Shown here: positions 1 to 5,386 of the stretch, piece after piece
Numbering within the stretch: the first letter of the stretch is position 1
Layout of the letters: the number at the start of each line of letters is the position of its first letter
NCBI GenBank assembly: GCA_902803155.1
Contig: CADCOU010000287.1
Location: forward strand, 1-5,386
Origin: an uncultured Lachnospiraceae bacterium
GTDB lineage: Bacteria; Bacillota; Clostridia; Lachnospirales; Lachnospiraceae
Reading direction: 5' to 3'
Length of the DNA: 5,386 bases
Notes under the pieces: model-generated
Databases searched by the model: none
Told to the model about the DNA's origin: nothing
The model's input: only the letters and a program-made list of their open reading frames with translations
Made by a program: the position numbers and the translations under genes

Positions 1-86
1 ATGATCGCGCCGATTCCGCAGTTATCATGTTCAAAAGACGGGTCATACAGACCTTCTCTGTATATTCTTTCCATACGGACTGACAT
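1..86 (-). CDS. gltB: Glutamate synthase large subunit, N-terminal fragment (cut by window edge)
   Basis: Only the first 28 codons and two bases are present, reading leftwards off the window. The translation contains LYDPSFEHDNCGIGAI, which matches the conserved start of the glutamate synthase large subunit: a short propeptide followed by Cys-Gly-Ile-Gly. Cys23 would be the N-terminal nucleophile of the class II glutaminase domain, exposed once the preceding 22 residues are removed; a propeptide of about this length is usual in Gram-positive members. The enzyme makes two glutamates from glutamine and 2-oxoglutarate using reduced cofactor, and acts in the cytoplasm. The ATG at 86 is preferred over the in-frame ATG five codons in, because an AGGGGGGAG sequence sits 5 nt upstream. 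The gene begins 21 bp after guaA, so the two are probably co-transcribed. A stand-alone glutaminase-domain protein of the same family cannot be excluded from so short a piece. Confidence 0.85.
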   Translation of the reverse strand, partial: MSVRMERIYREGLYDPSFEHDNCGIGAI

Positions 87-91
87 GAATG

Positions 92-100
92 CTCCCCCCT
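92..100 (-). promoter_or_regulatory. Ribosome binding site of gltB
   Basis: On the minus strand AGGGGGGAG lies 5 nt before the ATG at 86. It supports that ATG as the start rather than the second Met codon 12 nt further in. No promoter or terminator is visible in the 21-bp gap, in keeping with translation from a guaA-gltB message. Confidence 0.6.
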
Positions 101-107
101 TTCCTGA

Positions 108-1640
108 TCACTCCCACTCCACGGTTGCCGGTGGTTTTGAAGAGATATCGTAGACTACCCTTGATACTCCGGAGATCTCATTGGTGATCCTGCTGCTCGC
201 CTTTTCCAGTACCTCATAAGGTATCCGTGTCCACTGCGCTGTCATGAAATCATCCGTAGAGACTGCCCTCAGAGCAACCGTATAGCCATAGGTACGCGAA
301 TCCCCCATCACGCCGACGCTGCGGGAATCCGTGAGGACCGCGAAATACTGATCCGGCATCTGCTGAGGTTCTCCGCTCAGTACCTCTTCCCTGAAAATGG
401 CGTCTGCGTCTTTCAGGATCCTGAGTTTTTCTCCGGTTATCTCCCCGAGGATCCGCACCGCCAGGCCGGGCCCCGGGAAAGGCTGACGGAAGACCAGCTC
501 CTTTGGGATCCCCAGCAGGATTCCCAGGCTACGGACCTCATCCTTGAACAGGTCCCGGAGCGGTTCCACGATCTGGTCAAAGGTCATGCTCTCGGGAAGC
601 CCTCCCACATTGTGATGGCTCTTGATCACGGCCGAATCCCCTTTCCCGCTTTCAATCACGTCAGGATAGATCGTTCCCTGAGCCAGGACATCAATATGTC
701 CCAGTTTCTCCGCCTCTTCTTCAAAAACACGGATAAACTCTTCTCCTATGATCCTTCGTTTCCTCTCCGGGTCATTTACCCCGGACAGTCTTTTCAGAAA
801 TCTCTCACGGGCATCCGCGCAGATCAGGTTCAGCCCCAGTTCATCCCGGAAAGTACGGACGACCGATTCCGCCTCATTCTTCCGCAGAAGACCGTGGTCA
901 ACGAATACACAGACCAGATCGTCGCCTATCGCTTCCTTGAGGAGCATGGCGGTCACCGAGGAATCGACTCCGCCGGACAGGGCCAGCAGTACTCTTTTTC
1001 CTTTAAGCTGATCGCGGCAGCCGGATATCATGGTCTGCGCGTAATCTTCCACCTTCCAGTCCCCGCGGCACGAGCAGATCCGGAACAGGAAATTGCGCAG
1101 GATCTGCCTGCCGTATTCCGTGTGCGTCACCTCGGGATGAAACTGCACACCGTACAGTTTCCTGATATCATCTGCCATCGCGGCAGACGGACAGTTCTGC
1201 GTTTCCGCGATCGTCCGGAATCCCTTCGGGACCCTGCTGACAGAGTCCCTGTGACTCATCCAGCAGACGCTCTCTTCCGGAACGTCCTGAAAGAGTATAT
1301 GCTCCGATGCATGCAGGATCACTTTGCCGTATTCCCCTGCATCTCCCGCACCGGACACCTCCCCTCCTGCCATGTAAGACAGAAGCTGATCTCCATAGCA
1401 TATTCCGAGGACCGGGATTCCCAGATCCAGTATCGCCGGATCATAATGAGGCGACCCGGGGGCATAGACGCTGTTCGGTCCTCCGGTGAATATGATCCCG
1501 CTGTAGGAAGCTTCTCTGATCTGCTGCGGACTGATCCGGTCATACGGAATAATCTCAGCATATACCTGCTGCTCACGAACCCTTCGTGCGATCAGCTGAT
1601 CGTACTGTCCGCCAAAATCCAGAACCAGAATCCTGTCCAT
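108..1640 (-). CDS. guaA: GMP synthase, glutamine-hydrolysing
   Basis: This 510-residue cytoplasmic enzyme aminates XMP to GMP using ATP and the amide nitrogen of glutamine, the last step of guanine nucleotide synthesis. The length fits bacterial GuaA (about 510-525). Residues 1 to about 190 are a class I glutamine amidotransferase: FTGGPNSVY near 51, nucleophile Cys81 in GICYGDQ, and His168 with Glu170 in GVQFHPEV. The ATP pyrophosphatase domain follows, with the PP-loop SGGVDSS at 222-228. The C-terminal dimerisation and XMP-binding region holds QPFPGPGL, DSRSVGVMGD and the usual end PATVEWE. All catalytic elements are intact. The start was set at 1640 because MDRILVLDFGGQYDQL is the normal family N-terminus; an ATG 21 codons upstream (1703) opens the frame but lies inside a leader hairpin with no ribosome site. 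Small oddities are Asp after GICYG, where Met or Ala is usual, and HRD in the WMSHxD motif. It follows a predicted promoter and leader, and gltB starts 21 bp downstream. Confidence 0.97.
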   Translation of the reverse strand: MDRILVLDFGGQYDQLIARRVREQQVYAEIIPYDRISPQQIREASYSGIIFTGGPNSVYAPGSPHYDPAILDLGIPVLGICYGDQLLSYMAGGEVSGAGDAGEYGKVILHASEHILFQDVPEESVCWMSHRDSVSRVPKGFRTIAETQNCPSAAMADDIRKLYGVQFHPEVTHTEYGRQILRNFLFRICSCRGDWKVEDYAQTMISGCRDQLKGKRVLLALSGGVDSSVTAMLLKEAIGDDLVCVFVDHGLLRKNEAESVVRTFRDELGLNLICADARERFLKRLSGVNDPERKRRIIGEEFIRVFEEEAEKLGHIDVLAQGTIYPDVIESGKGDSAVIKSHHNVGGLPESMTFDQIVEPLRDLFKDEVRSLGILLGIPKELVFRQPFPGPGLAVRILGEITGEKLRILKDADAIFREEVLSGEPQQMPDQYFAVLTDSRSVGVMGDSRTYGYTVALRAVSTDDFMTAQWTRIPYEVLEKASSRITNEISGVSRVVYDISSKPPATVEWE

Positions 1641-1644
1641 GATG

Positions 1645-1649
1645 CCCCC
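1645..1649 (-). promoter_or_regulatory. Probable ribosome binding site of guaA (weak)
   Basis: GGGGG lies 4 nt before the ATG at 1640. It is a poor and close-set Shine-Dalgarno but the only one suitably placed for the family-consistent start. A much better sequence, AAGGAG at 1682-1677, is 36 nt upstream of the ATG and has no ATG, GTG or TTG at a useful distance in any frame. Confidence 0.45.
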
Positions 1650-1690
1650 GATCCGCCAGGTGAAAGAATTCTCCCACTCCTTCAGCAAAT

Positions 1691-1726
1691 AAAAAAGGCG
1701 CATCGGGCCAGATGACCCAAAGCGCC
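1691..1726 (-). terminator. Intrinsic terminator-like hairpin in the guaA leader
   Basis: Read on the minus strand, an outer stem GGCGC/GCGCC (1726-1722 with 1701-1697) encloses an inner stem GGGTC/GGCCC (1718-1714 with 1709-1705, one G-U pair) and an ATCT loop, followed directly by six T residues (1696-1691) and then ATTT. This is the form of a Rho-independent terminator. It lies downstream of the predicted guaA promoter and upstream of the start codon, so it is either an attenuator for guaA or the terminator of the gene ending at 1807 with the guaA promoter misplaced. No ligand-binding riboswitch fold that I recognise precedes it. Confidence 0.6.
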
Positions 1727-1740
1727 ATTGCTTTTGTCGA

Positions 1741-1757
1741 GTTGATGTTACATCAAC
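1741..1757. promoter_or_regulatory. Perfect 17-bp palindrome, candidate operator over the -10 box
   Basis: GTTGATG-TTA-CATCAAC on the plus strand is an inverted repeat with two perfect 7-bp arms and a 3-bp centre. It covers the predicted -10 box of the guaA promoter, which is where a repressor would block polymerase. I do not recognise the motif as a known site; it does not resemble the Gram-positive PurR box. In RNA it would be only a tight hairpin and is not followed by a U-tract, so a DNA operator seems likelier than a terminator. Confidence 0.5.
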
Positions 1758-1773
1758 CCGGCAGAAAAGTCAA
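1745..1773 (-). promoter_or_regulatory. Predicted sigma-A type promoter for guaA
   Basis: The minus strand has TTGACT at 1773-1768 (five of six matches to TTGACA), a 17-bp spacer, and TAACAT at 1750-1745 (four of six to TATAAT). Transcription would start near 1738 and give a leader of about 98 nt. The -10 is imperfect and the upstream flank is not AT-rich, so the call rests on the -35 and the ideal spacing. An imperfect palindrome, GTCAGCA-A-TGTTGAC (1783-1769, six of seven arm pairs), covers the -35 box. Confidence 0.55.
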
Positions 1774-1790
1774 CATTGCTGACAGGTGAC

Positions 1791-1804
1791 CGCCGGGTAC
1801 GGCG
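1791..1804. other. Small GC-rich hairpin just after the stop of the PEP-binding gene
   Basis: CGCCG and CGGCG are separated by 4 nt, beginning 3 bp after the stop codon at 1807-1809. On the coding (minus) strand no T-run follows, so it is not a convincing terminator; it may only protect the 3' end of a processed message. Confidence 0.3.
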
Positions 1805-1806
1805 TT

Positions 1807-4380
1807 TCAGAGTATCACTGCCAGCTGCCCGCAGGTAAGATCATTGTAAACCATGCAGCCCTTATCACTCACATCGCAGATCCGAACCACGGGTTCCATC
1901 TCTTTCCGGTCCGGACATAATTCCTCAAGCAGATTCGGAAACTGCAGGAGTCTCTCCGGATGGTATTGTTTTGTATGCTCGTTTTCAAATACAGCCGTAT
2001 ACAGGATGCCTGCCTCCACCAGATCCTGAAAGATATGACTCCCGTAGGACAGCTCCGGATCATATCCCGCACGTGATTCGGCGACCTCGCATATGACCTC
2101 GAATTCACTGATATCGGAAAACGCGGTGGGGACTCCCAGCTCCGGGGAGGATGTGCCGATCCGTCCCGGAGTGATCAGCATCATATGCTTACCCTGACTT
2201 CGGTACTTCCAGTTGATGCTGCTCACCACCCCGGCTATGCGGTCTTTCTCTTTATACGGCAGGTTATAGTATGCTACCGGATCGACATATACGATCACAT
2301 CCAGTTTTGTTTCCAGCGACAGTCCCATCGAAGAGTGTTCGGAGAAAAGTAATACCTTGTCTTCCGGCAGATTATCCGGGATATGTACCGGTTTCTGATC
2401 CCTGCATACCTGCAGCGGGCGGCACTGGAGCAGGTTGACCATATATTCTCCCGATTCAGAGAGGTTCAGCGTGAACTCTATGTCCACCGGCTGCCCGTAT
2501 TCTTCCTGGATGAAATGCATCATCTCCCGGATCCTGCCCATCATATCCTGATTGCAGACAAGTCCCCTGCAGGAAATGAATTCTACGTCCCGCTTTATGC
2601 CCCGTTCACGGAAACGTCTCTCCGCTTCATGGTCATGTTCCAGGACCGCATTCCTGAGATAACGCGGCAGGCCGGGCAGTATCTGTTCGAGGGACAGCTG
2701 TTCCAGGCATTTCGTTTCTTTGTTTACTGCCTCCAGCTTCCGCTGGCAGAACCTGTGCCTCTCGGCTGCTGTCCCGGCGACCGATGCCTCCGGGCTGTCG
2801 AGGTTCACCAGCCGGGGGTAGGAGCCTTCCGTCCTGTCCACTGCACTGGTCCCGAGTCCCATGACCAGACGGAGCATCCCCGCTGCCGGATCCATGCTCT
2901 CCTGCGTGCGGTACGGGCTGTAGGAGTATCCCACGCCCGCGGCGCAGGGCATATAATACCGGTCGTAATGCGAGCCCGAAACTCTCTGGACCAGCAGCGC
3001 CATCTGCTCATCCCGCTCCGCCAGCCCGCGGCGGCTGCGGTAGTCAAGGGCGGACAGGCTCATTGTGCTGGCGTAGACCCTGCGGATCGCATTTTCAAAC
3101 TCTTCCAGGCGCTCCTCCATCGTTCCGGTATTCGCACAGAAGACGGATTCATATTTCCCGGCAAATGCGTTGCCGAACCCGTCCTCCAGGATACTGCTGG
3201 ATCGTACGATGATCGGATCCTGTCCGTAATAGTCCAGGATGAAACAGAACTTCTCCTCCATCTCACGTGAGAACTTCCCTTCCAGAAAGCTTTTCGCGAA
3301 CAGGTCTGCCAGGGAAAAGTATTCCTCGTCAGTGCGCTGGCGGATCCTGAGATCCCAGAGGTCGTTGTCCACAATATAGGTATAATAGACATCCGACCCT
3401 ATGAACCAGGAATCGTGCGGCTCCAGCAGGGCAAACAGATCCGGACGGGCATTGCTGAGCATCTTCCTTGCAAGGAGCATGCCGCATGCTTTTCCTCCGA
3501 TCATGCCGGTGCCGATCATGTGGTCGCGCACAAAGAAATAATCCTCCGGCCGGAAATGTTTCCGGATCATCTCCCGCATCCTGTCGTCGCGCGTCATCAT
3601 GATGTTGCACATCCTGACGCATGCGTCTGCCACATCCATCCCGCTTTCATGCATCAGCCGGGTCAGATGGAAGAACCGGTCCCATGCGTCCGTATTCTGC
3701 TCGTCGCCCGGCCTCTGGTAACGGTTCATCACCGTATAGAACCTGCTCGCCTGGATCCCGTCCAGGAGCGGTTCCATCTCGCCTGTCTCCCGCCGGTACA
3801 GATGCGGCATAAACATGGTGCCGGAATTCCGCCTCCAGACTTTCTCCGGCCGGACGTATACGGTCGTTCCTTCCGTATACACATCCAGAAACAGCTGGGT
3901 GGTGTCCTGGATCTTCGCGATCGCCTGCAGGGAATGCCTGCCCCGGATCAGTGGAAAGAATGCGACCGTATCCAGCACGAACAGGAACGGGCAGGTCACC
4001 CGGAAGAAATTGCCCATCATCAGGTCGGTCGCCCAGGCGGTCTGCAGCTCCGAGAGACAGTCGAATACATAGAACGCGTCCCTGCCCGCCTCCTCGATCA
4101 GGTTGTGGATCGCCACCGTAAAGGTCTCAAACCGGTGCGACAGTTCGATCCGGACCGTACGGATCTCCGGCCGTCCTTCCGTAAGTGGCGGATGGCTCGC
4201 AAACCGGACATAGATGATCTTCCGTCCGTCCCGGATCGCCTGTTCCAGATACGGATCCAGGAAGATGCGGAATTCGTCCAGGTTCGATACCCTCCAGACC
4301 ACATTGTCTCCCAGCCGGATATTGTCAAGAACCCTGTCCATTGCCGGTATCCCGGACTCGATACGGTCAAATGCAGCCAT
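1807..4380 (-). CDS. PPDK_N (PEP/pyruvate-binding ATP-grasp) protein with KaiC-like N-terminus, not a true PEP synthase
   Basis: This 857-residue protein is predicted to be cytoplasmic; no signal peptide or clear membrane segment is seen. Residues about 8-30 (SGIPAMDRVLDNIRLGDNVV) resemble the entry to a KaiC/RecA-like fold, but the expected Walker A loop is replaced by RVSNLDEF; AFYVFDCLSEL near 102-112 looks like the Walker B strand. Residues about 290-658 match PPDK_N, the nucleotide-binding ATP-grasp domain of pyruvate phosphate dikinase and PEP synthase: IGGKACGM (294-301), IIVRSSSILED (390-400), FAGKYESVF (406-414) and the closing LLQCRPL (650-656). The last 200 residues contain GRIGTSSPELGVP and YGSHIFQ (779-785), which I recall from PEP-synthase-like proteins of anaerobes. 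The TGGxxSH-type phosphohistidine domain and the C-terminal PEP/pyruvate barrel are absent, so PEP synthesis is unlikely and the substrate is unknown. The ATG has AAGGAGGG 6 nt upstream. The gene lies 85 bp after the Amt-P-II gene, suggesting co-transcription. Confidence 0.85.
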   Translation of the reverse strand: MAAFDRIESGIPAMDRVLDNIRLGDNVVWRVSNLDEFRIFLDPYLEQAIRDGRKIIYVRFASHPPLTEGRPEIRTVRIELSHRFETFTVAIHNLIEEAGRDAFYVFDCLSELQTAWATDLMMGNFFRVTCPFLFVLDTVAFFPLIRGRHSLQAIAKIQDTTQLFLDVYTEGTTVYVRPEKVWRRNSGTMFMPHLYRRETGEMEPLLDGIQASRFYTVMNRYQRPGDEQNTDAWDRFFHLTRLMHESGMDVADACVRMCNIMMTRDDRMREMIRKHFRPEDYFFVRDHMIGTGMIGGKACGMLLARKMLSNARPDLFALLEPHDSWFIGSDVYYTYIVDNDLWDLRIRQRTDEEYFSLADLFAKSFLEGKFSREMEEKFCFILDYYGQDPIIVRSSSILEDGFGNAFAGKYESVFCANTGTMEERLEEFENAIRRVYASTMSLSALDYRSRRGLAERDEQMALLVQRVSGSHYDRYYMPCAAGVGYSYSPYRTQESMDPAAGMLRLVMGLGTSAVDRTEGSYPRLVNLDSPEASVAGTAAERHRFCQRKLEAVNKETKCLEQLSLEQILPGLPRYLRNAVLEHDHEAERRFRERGIKRDVEFISCRGLVCNQDMMGRIREMMHFIQEEYGQPVDIEFTLNLSESGEYMVNLLQCRPLQVCRDQKPVHIPDNLPEDKVLLFSEHSSMGLSLETKLDVIVYVDPVAYYNLPYKEKDRIAGVVSSINWKYRSQGKHMMLITPGRIGTSSPELGVPTAFSDISEFEVICEVAESRAGYDPELSYGSHIFQDLVEAGILYTAVFENEHTKQYHPERLLQFPNLLEELCPDRKEMEPVVRICDVSDKGCMVYNDLTCGQLAVIL

Positions 4381-4386
4381 ACTGGT

Positions 4387-4394
4387 CCCTCCTT
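4387..4394 (-). promoter_or_regulatory. Strong ribosome binding site of the PPDK_N protein
   Basis: AAGGAGGG on the minus strand, 6 nt before the ATG at 4380, is a near-perfect Shine-Dalgarno and fixes the start. No convincing -35/-10 pair is seen between this site and the hairpin at 4426-4447, so the gene probably depends on read-through from the upstream amt gene. Confidence 0.75.
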
Positions 4395-4425
4395 CTTTCT
4401 GATCAGTTCCGTTTCGACAGGAATA

Positions 4426-4461
4426 CCCCCGCCCGTTCAGGCGGGGGAGGGTAACAGACCC
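4426..4461 (-). terminator. Tandem hairpins after the amt-P-II gene, possible weak terminator
   Basis: Immediately after the stop codon the minus strand carries a small stem, GGGT/ACCC (4461-4458 with 4452-4449), then a strong 8-bp stem CCCCCGCC/GGCGGGGG (4447-4440 with 4433-4426) with a 6-nt loop. The strong stem is followed by TATTCC rather than a T-run, so termination leftwards is likely to be partial. In the opposite direction the small stem is followed by six T residues (4462-4467) and could stop rightward antisense transcription. It could lower expression of the next gene relative to amt, or mark an mRNA processing point. Confidence 0.45.
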
Positions 4462-4465
4462 TTTT

Positions 4466-5386
4466 TTACTCTACATCCTGCAGCGCCGCGTAATCTTCTT
4501 CCCCGGTCCGGATCTTGACCACCCTGCTGACCGGATACACAAAGATCTTTCCGTCGCCGATATGTCCTGTGTACAGTGTCTTCTTTGCCGCAGCGATCAC
4601 ATCATCCACCGGGATTGCACTGACGACGACCTCCAGTTTCACCTTGGGCAGCAGCGTCGCGTCGATCTCGACTCCGCGGTACCTTTCGCCGGCTCCCTTC
4701 TCGATCCCGCAGCCCATGACCTGTGTTACCGTCATTCCGGTAACGCCCAGCTCATTCATCGCTCTCTTCAGCGCGTCATACCTGGAAAGCTTCGCGATGA
4801 TGACCACTTTCGACATCCCCGTATTCACTTCCGGAACAGCAGGAGCGTCGGCCCTGACCACCTGAACCGCGGCATTTCTCTTCGCCTCAGATGCTTCTTC
4901 GTAGCTGTCCGCCCCAAGGTTTGTGTTCTCATTGACGCTCATGGTCATGGTGTTGGAGATATCCATGATCGAGAAGCCGGCATAGGCAGACGGCAGGCCG
5001 TGTTCCGTCGTATCCAGGCCCATCAGCTCCTCTTCTTCGGAAACCCTCAGGCCGACCGTTTTCCGGATAATGGTAAAAGCGATAAAGATCGTGACGACTG
5101 TCCAGGCTGCCGTTATGAACATTCCGCCGAACTGCTTTCCCAGCTGTGTGAATCCGCCTCCGTAGAACAGTCCTTCGCGGATTCCGGCAGATGCAAATCC
5201 GGGAGCTGCTGAGGTCGCAAAGAGGCCTACTGCTATCGTCCCCCAGATGCCGTTGAGCATGTGGACCGCCACTGCGCCGACCGGATCGTCAACATGCGTG
5301 ACATTGTCATTGAACCATACTCCGAACACCACAAGCAGTCCCGATACCGCACCGATGACGGCTGCGCCTGCACAGTCCGCAACATC
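4466..5386 (-). CDS. Ammonium channel (Amt) fused to a P-II signalling domain, 5' end outside the window
   Basis: The frame is open from the window edge to the TAA at 4466, giving 306 residues. Residues 1 to about 120 are the end of an Amt/Mep/Rh ammonium channel in the cell membrane: three hydrophobic segments near 7-25, 39-56 and 85-107, the signature DDPVGAVAVH whose His42 corresponds to the second pore histidine of AmtB, then GGGFTQLGKQ and EHGLPSAYAGF. A polar linker (about 145-190) leads to a complete 116-residue P-II (GlnB/GlnK) domain from Met191, with GVTGMTV, the T-loop with YRG, LLPKVK, TGHIGDGKIFV and IRTGEED. Numbered from Met191 it aligns with E. coli GlnB without gaps over the motifs checked. 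Lys58 and Lys90 are kept, but Gln39 is Glu and Tyr51 is Ile. P-II proteins sense ATP/ADP and 2-oxoglutarate and plug Amt pores; here sensor and channel share one chain. A GTG at 5332 lies within the channel and is not the real start. Confidence 0.95.
   Translation of the reverse strand, partial: DVADCAGAAVIGAVSGLLVVFGVWFNDNVTHVDDPVGAVAVHMLNGIWGTIAVGLFATSAAPGFASAGIREGLFYGGGFTQLGKQFGGMFITAAWTVVTIFIAFTIIRKTVGLRVSEEEELMGLDTTEHGLPSAYAGFSIMDISNTMTMSVNENTNLGADSYEEASEAKRNAAVQVVRADAPAVPEVNTGMSKVVIIAKLSRYDALKRAMNELGVTGMTVTQVMGCGIEKGAGERYRGVEIDATLLPKVKLEVVVSAIPVDDVIAAAKKTLYTGHIGDGKIFVYPVSRVVKIRTGEEDYAALQDVE

Noticed and set aside
111..1680. Ten-base repeat CTCCCACTCC at 111-120 and 1671-1680, flanking guaA
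   Set aside because: Only 10 bp match and the flanks differ at once; one copy encodes the guaA C-terminus, so it is probably chance rather than an insertion footprint.
1641..1703. N-terminal extension of guaA by 21 codons to the ATG at 1703
   Set aside because: The extra residues match nothing in the family, the ATG lies inside the leader hairpin, and no ribosome binding site precedes it; MDRILVLDFGGQYDQL is the normal N-terminus.
612..1715. 367-codon open frame on the plus strand opposite guaA
   Set aside because: It is fully antisense to an unmistakable guaA; the translation has no family features and the openness follows from codon bias at this GC content.
1641..1806. Purine (guanine) riboswitch or PurR box before guaA
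   Set aside because: No purine aptamer core or paired loops could be found, and no sequence close to the Gram-positive PurR box is present.
2383..3270. 295-codon plus-strand open frame
   Set aside because: It lies antisense to the conserved PPDK_N domain, and its translation is low-information.
4399..4406. CTGATCAG palindrome upstream of the PPDK_N gene
   Set aside because: Eight bases is too short to support an operator, and no promoter is visible beside it.
3415..4518. 367-codon open frame on the plus strand opposite the PPDK_N gene
   Set aside because: His-, Pro- and Arg-rich translation with no recognisable domain; it is antisense to a coherent ATP-grasp protein and runs across a gene boundary.
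4562..5212. 216-codon plus-strand open frame opposite the Amt-P-II gene
   Set aside because: Shadow of the minus-strand gene, whose Amt and P-II signatures are clear.

Overview
The window reads as a chromosomal segment from a Gram-positive anaerobe of the Clostridia, most likely Lachnospiraceae-like. The basis is the family resemblance of the proteins, strong purine-rich Shine-Dalgarno sites, and a moderately GC-rich composition (mid-50s percent by eye). I could not run a search, so the taxon is an inference. All four genes lie on the minus strand, so transcription runs from the right end of the window to the left. No mobile element, CRISPR array, rRNA or tRNA is visible.

Layout in transcription order. 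(1) 5386-4466: the C-terminal part of an Amt-family ammonium channel fused in one frame to a complete P-II signal-transduction domain; its start lies outside the window. (2) 4465-4381: a short gap with a GC-rich hairpin and the strong ribosome binding site of the next gene. (3) 4380-1807: an 857-residue protein often annotated as PEP synthase. It has a degenerate RecA/KaiC-like N-terminus, a PPDK_N ATP-grasp domain and an unusual C-terminal domain, but neither the phosphohistidine domain nor the PEP/pyruvate barrel of a real PEP synthase. (4) 1806-1641: an intergenic leader with a predicted promoter, a perfect 17-bp palindrome over its -10 box, and a terminator-like hairpin with a U-tract. (5) 1640-108: guaA, the glutamine-hydrolysing GMP synthase. 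(6) 86-1: the first 28 codons of a glutamate synthase large subunit (gltB), 21 bp after guaA, with the catalytic Cys visible.

The genes share a nitrogen theme: ammonium uptake with built-in P-II sensing, two glutamine amidotransferases (GMP synthase and glutamate synthase), and an ATP-grasp protein of unknown role between them. The points most worth a second look are the P-II domain, which lacks the two residues usually tied to uridylylation (Tyr51) and 2-oxoglutarate/Mg binding (Gln39); the non-canonical 'PEP synthase'; and the palindrome plus attenuator-like leader before guaA. Most pieces belong to known families; the arrangement and residue changes are what stand out.
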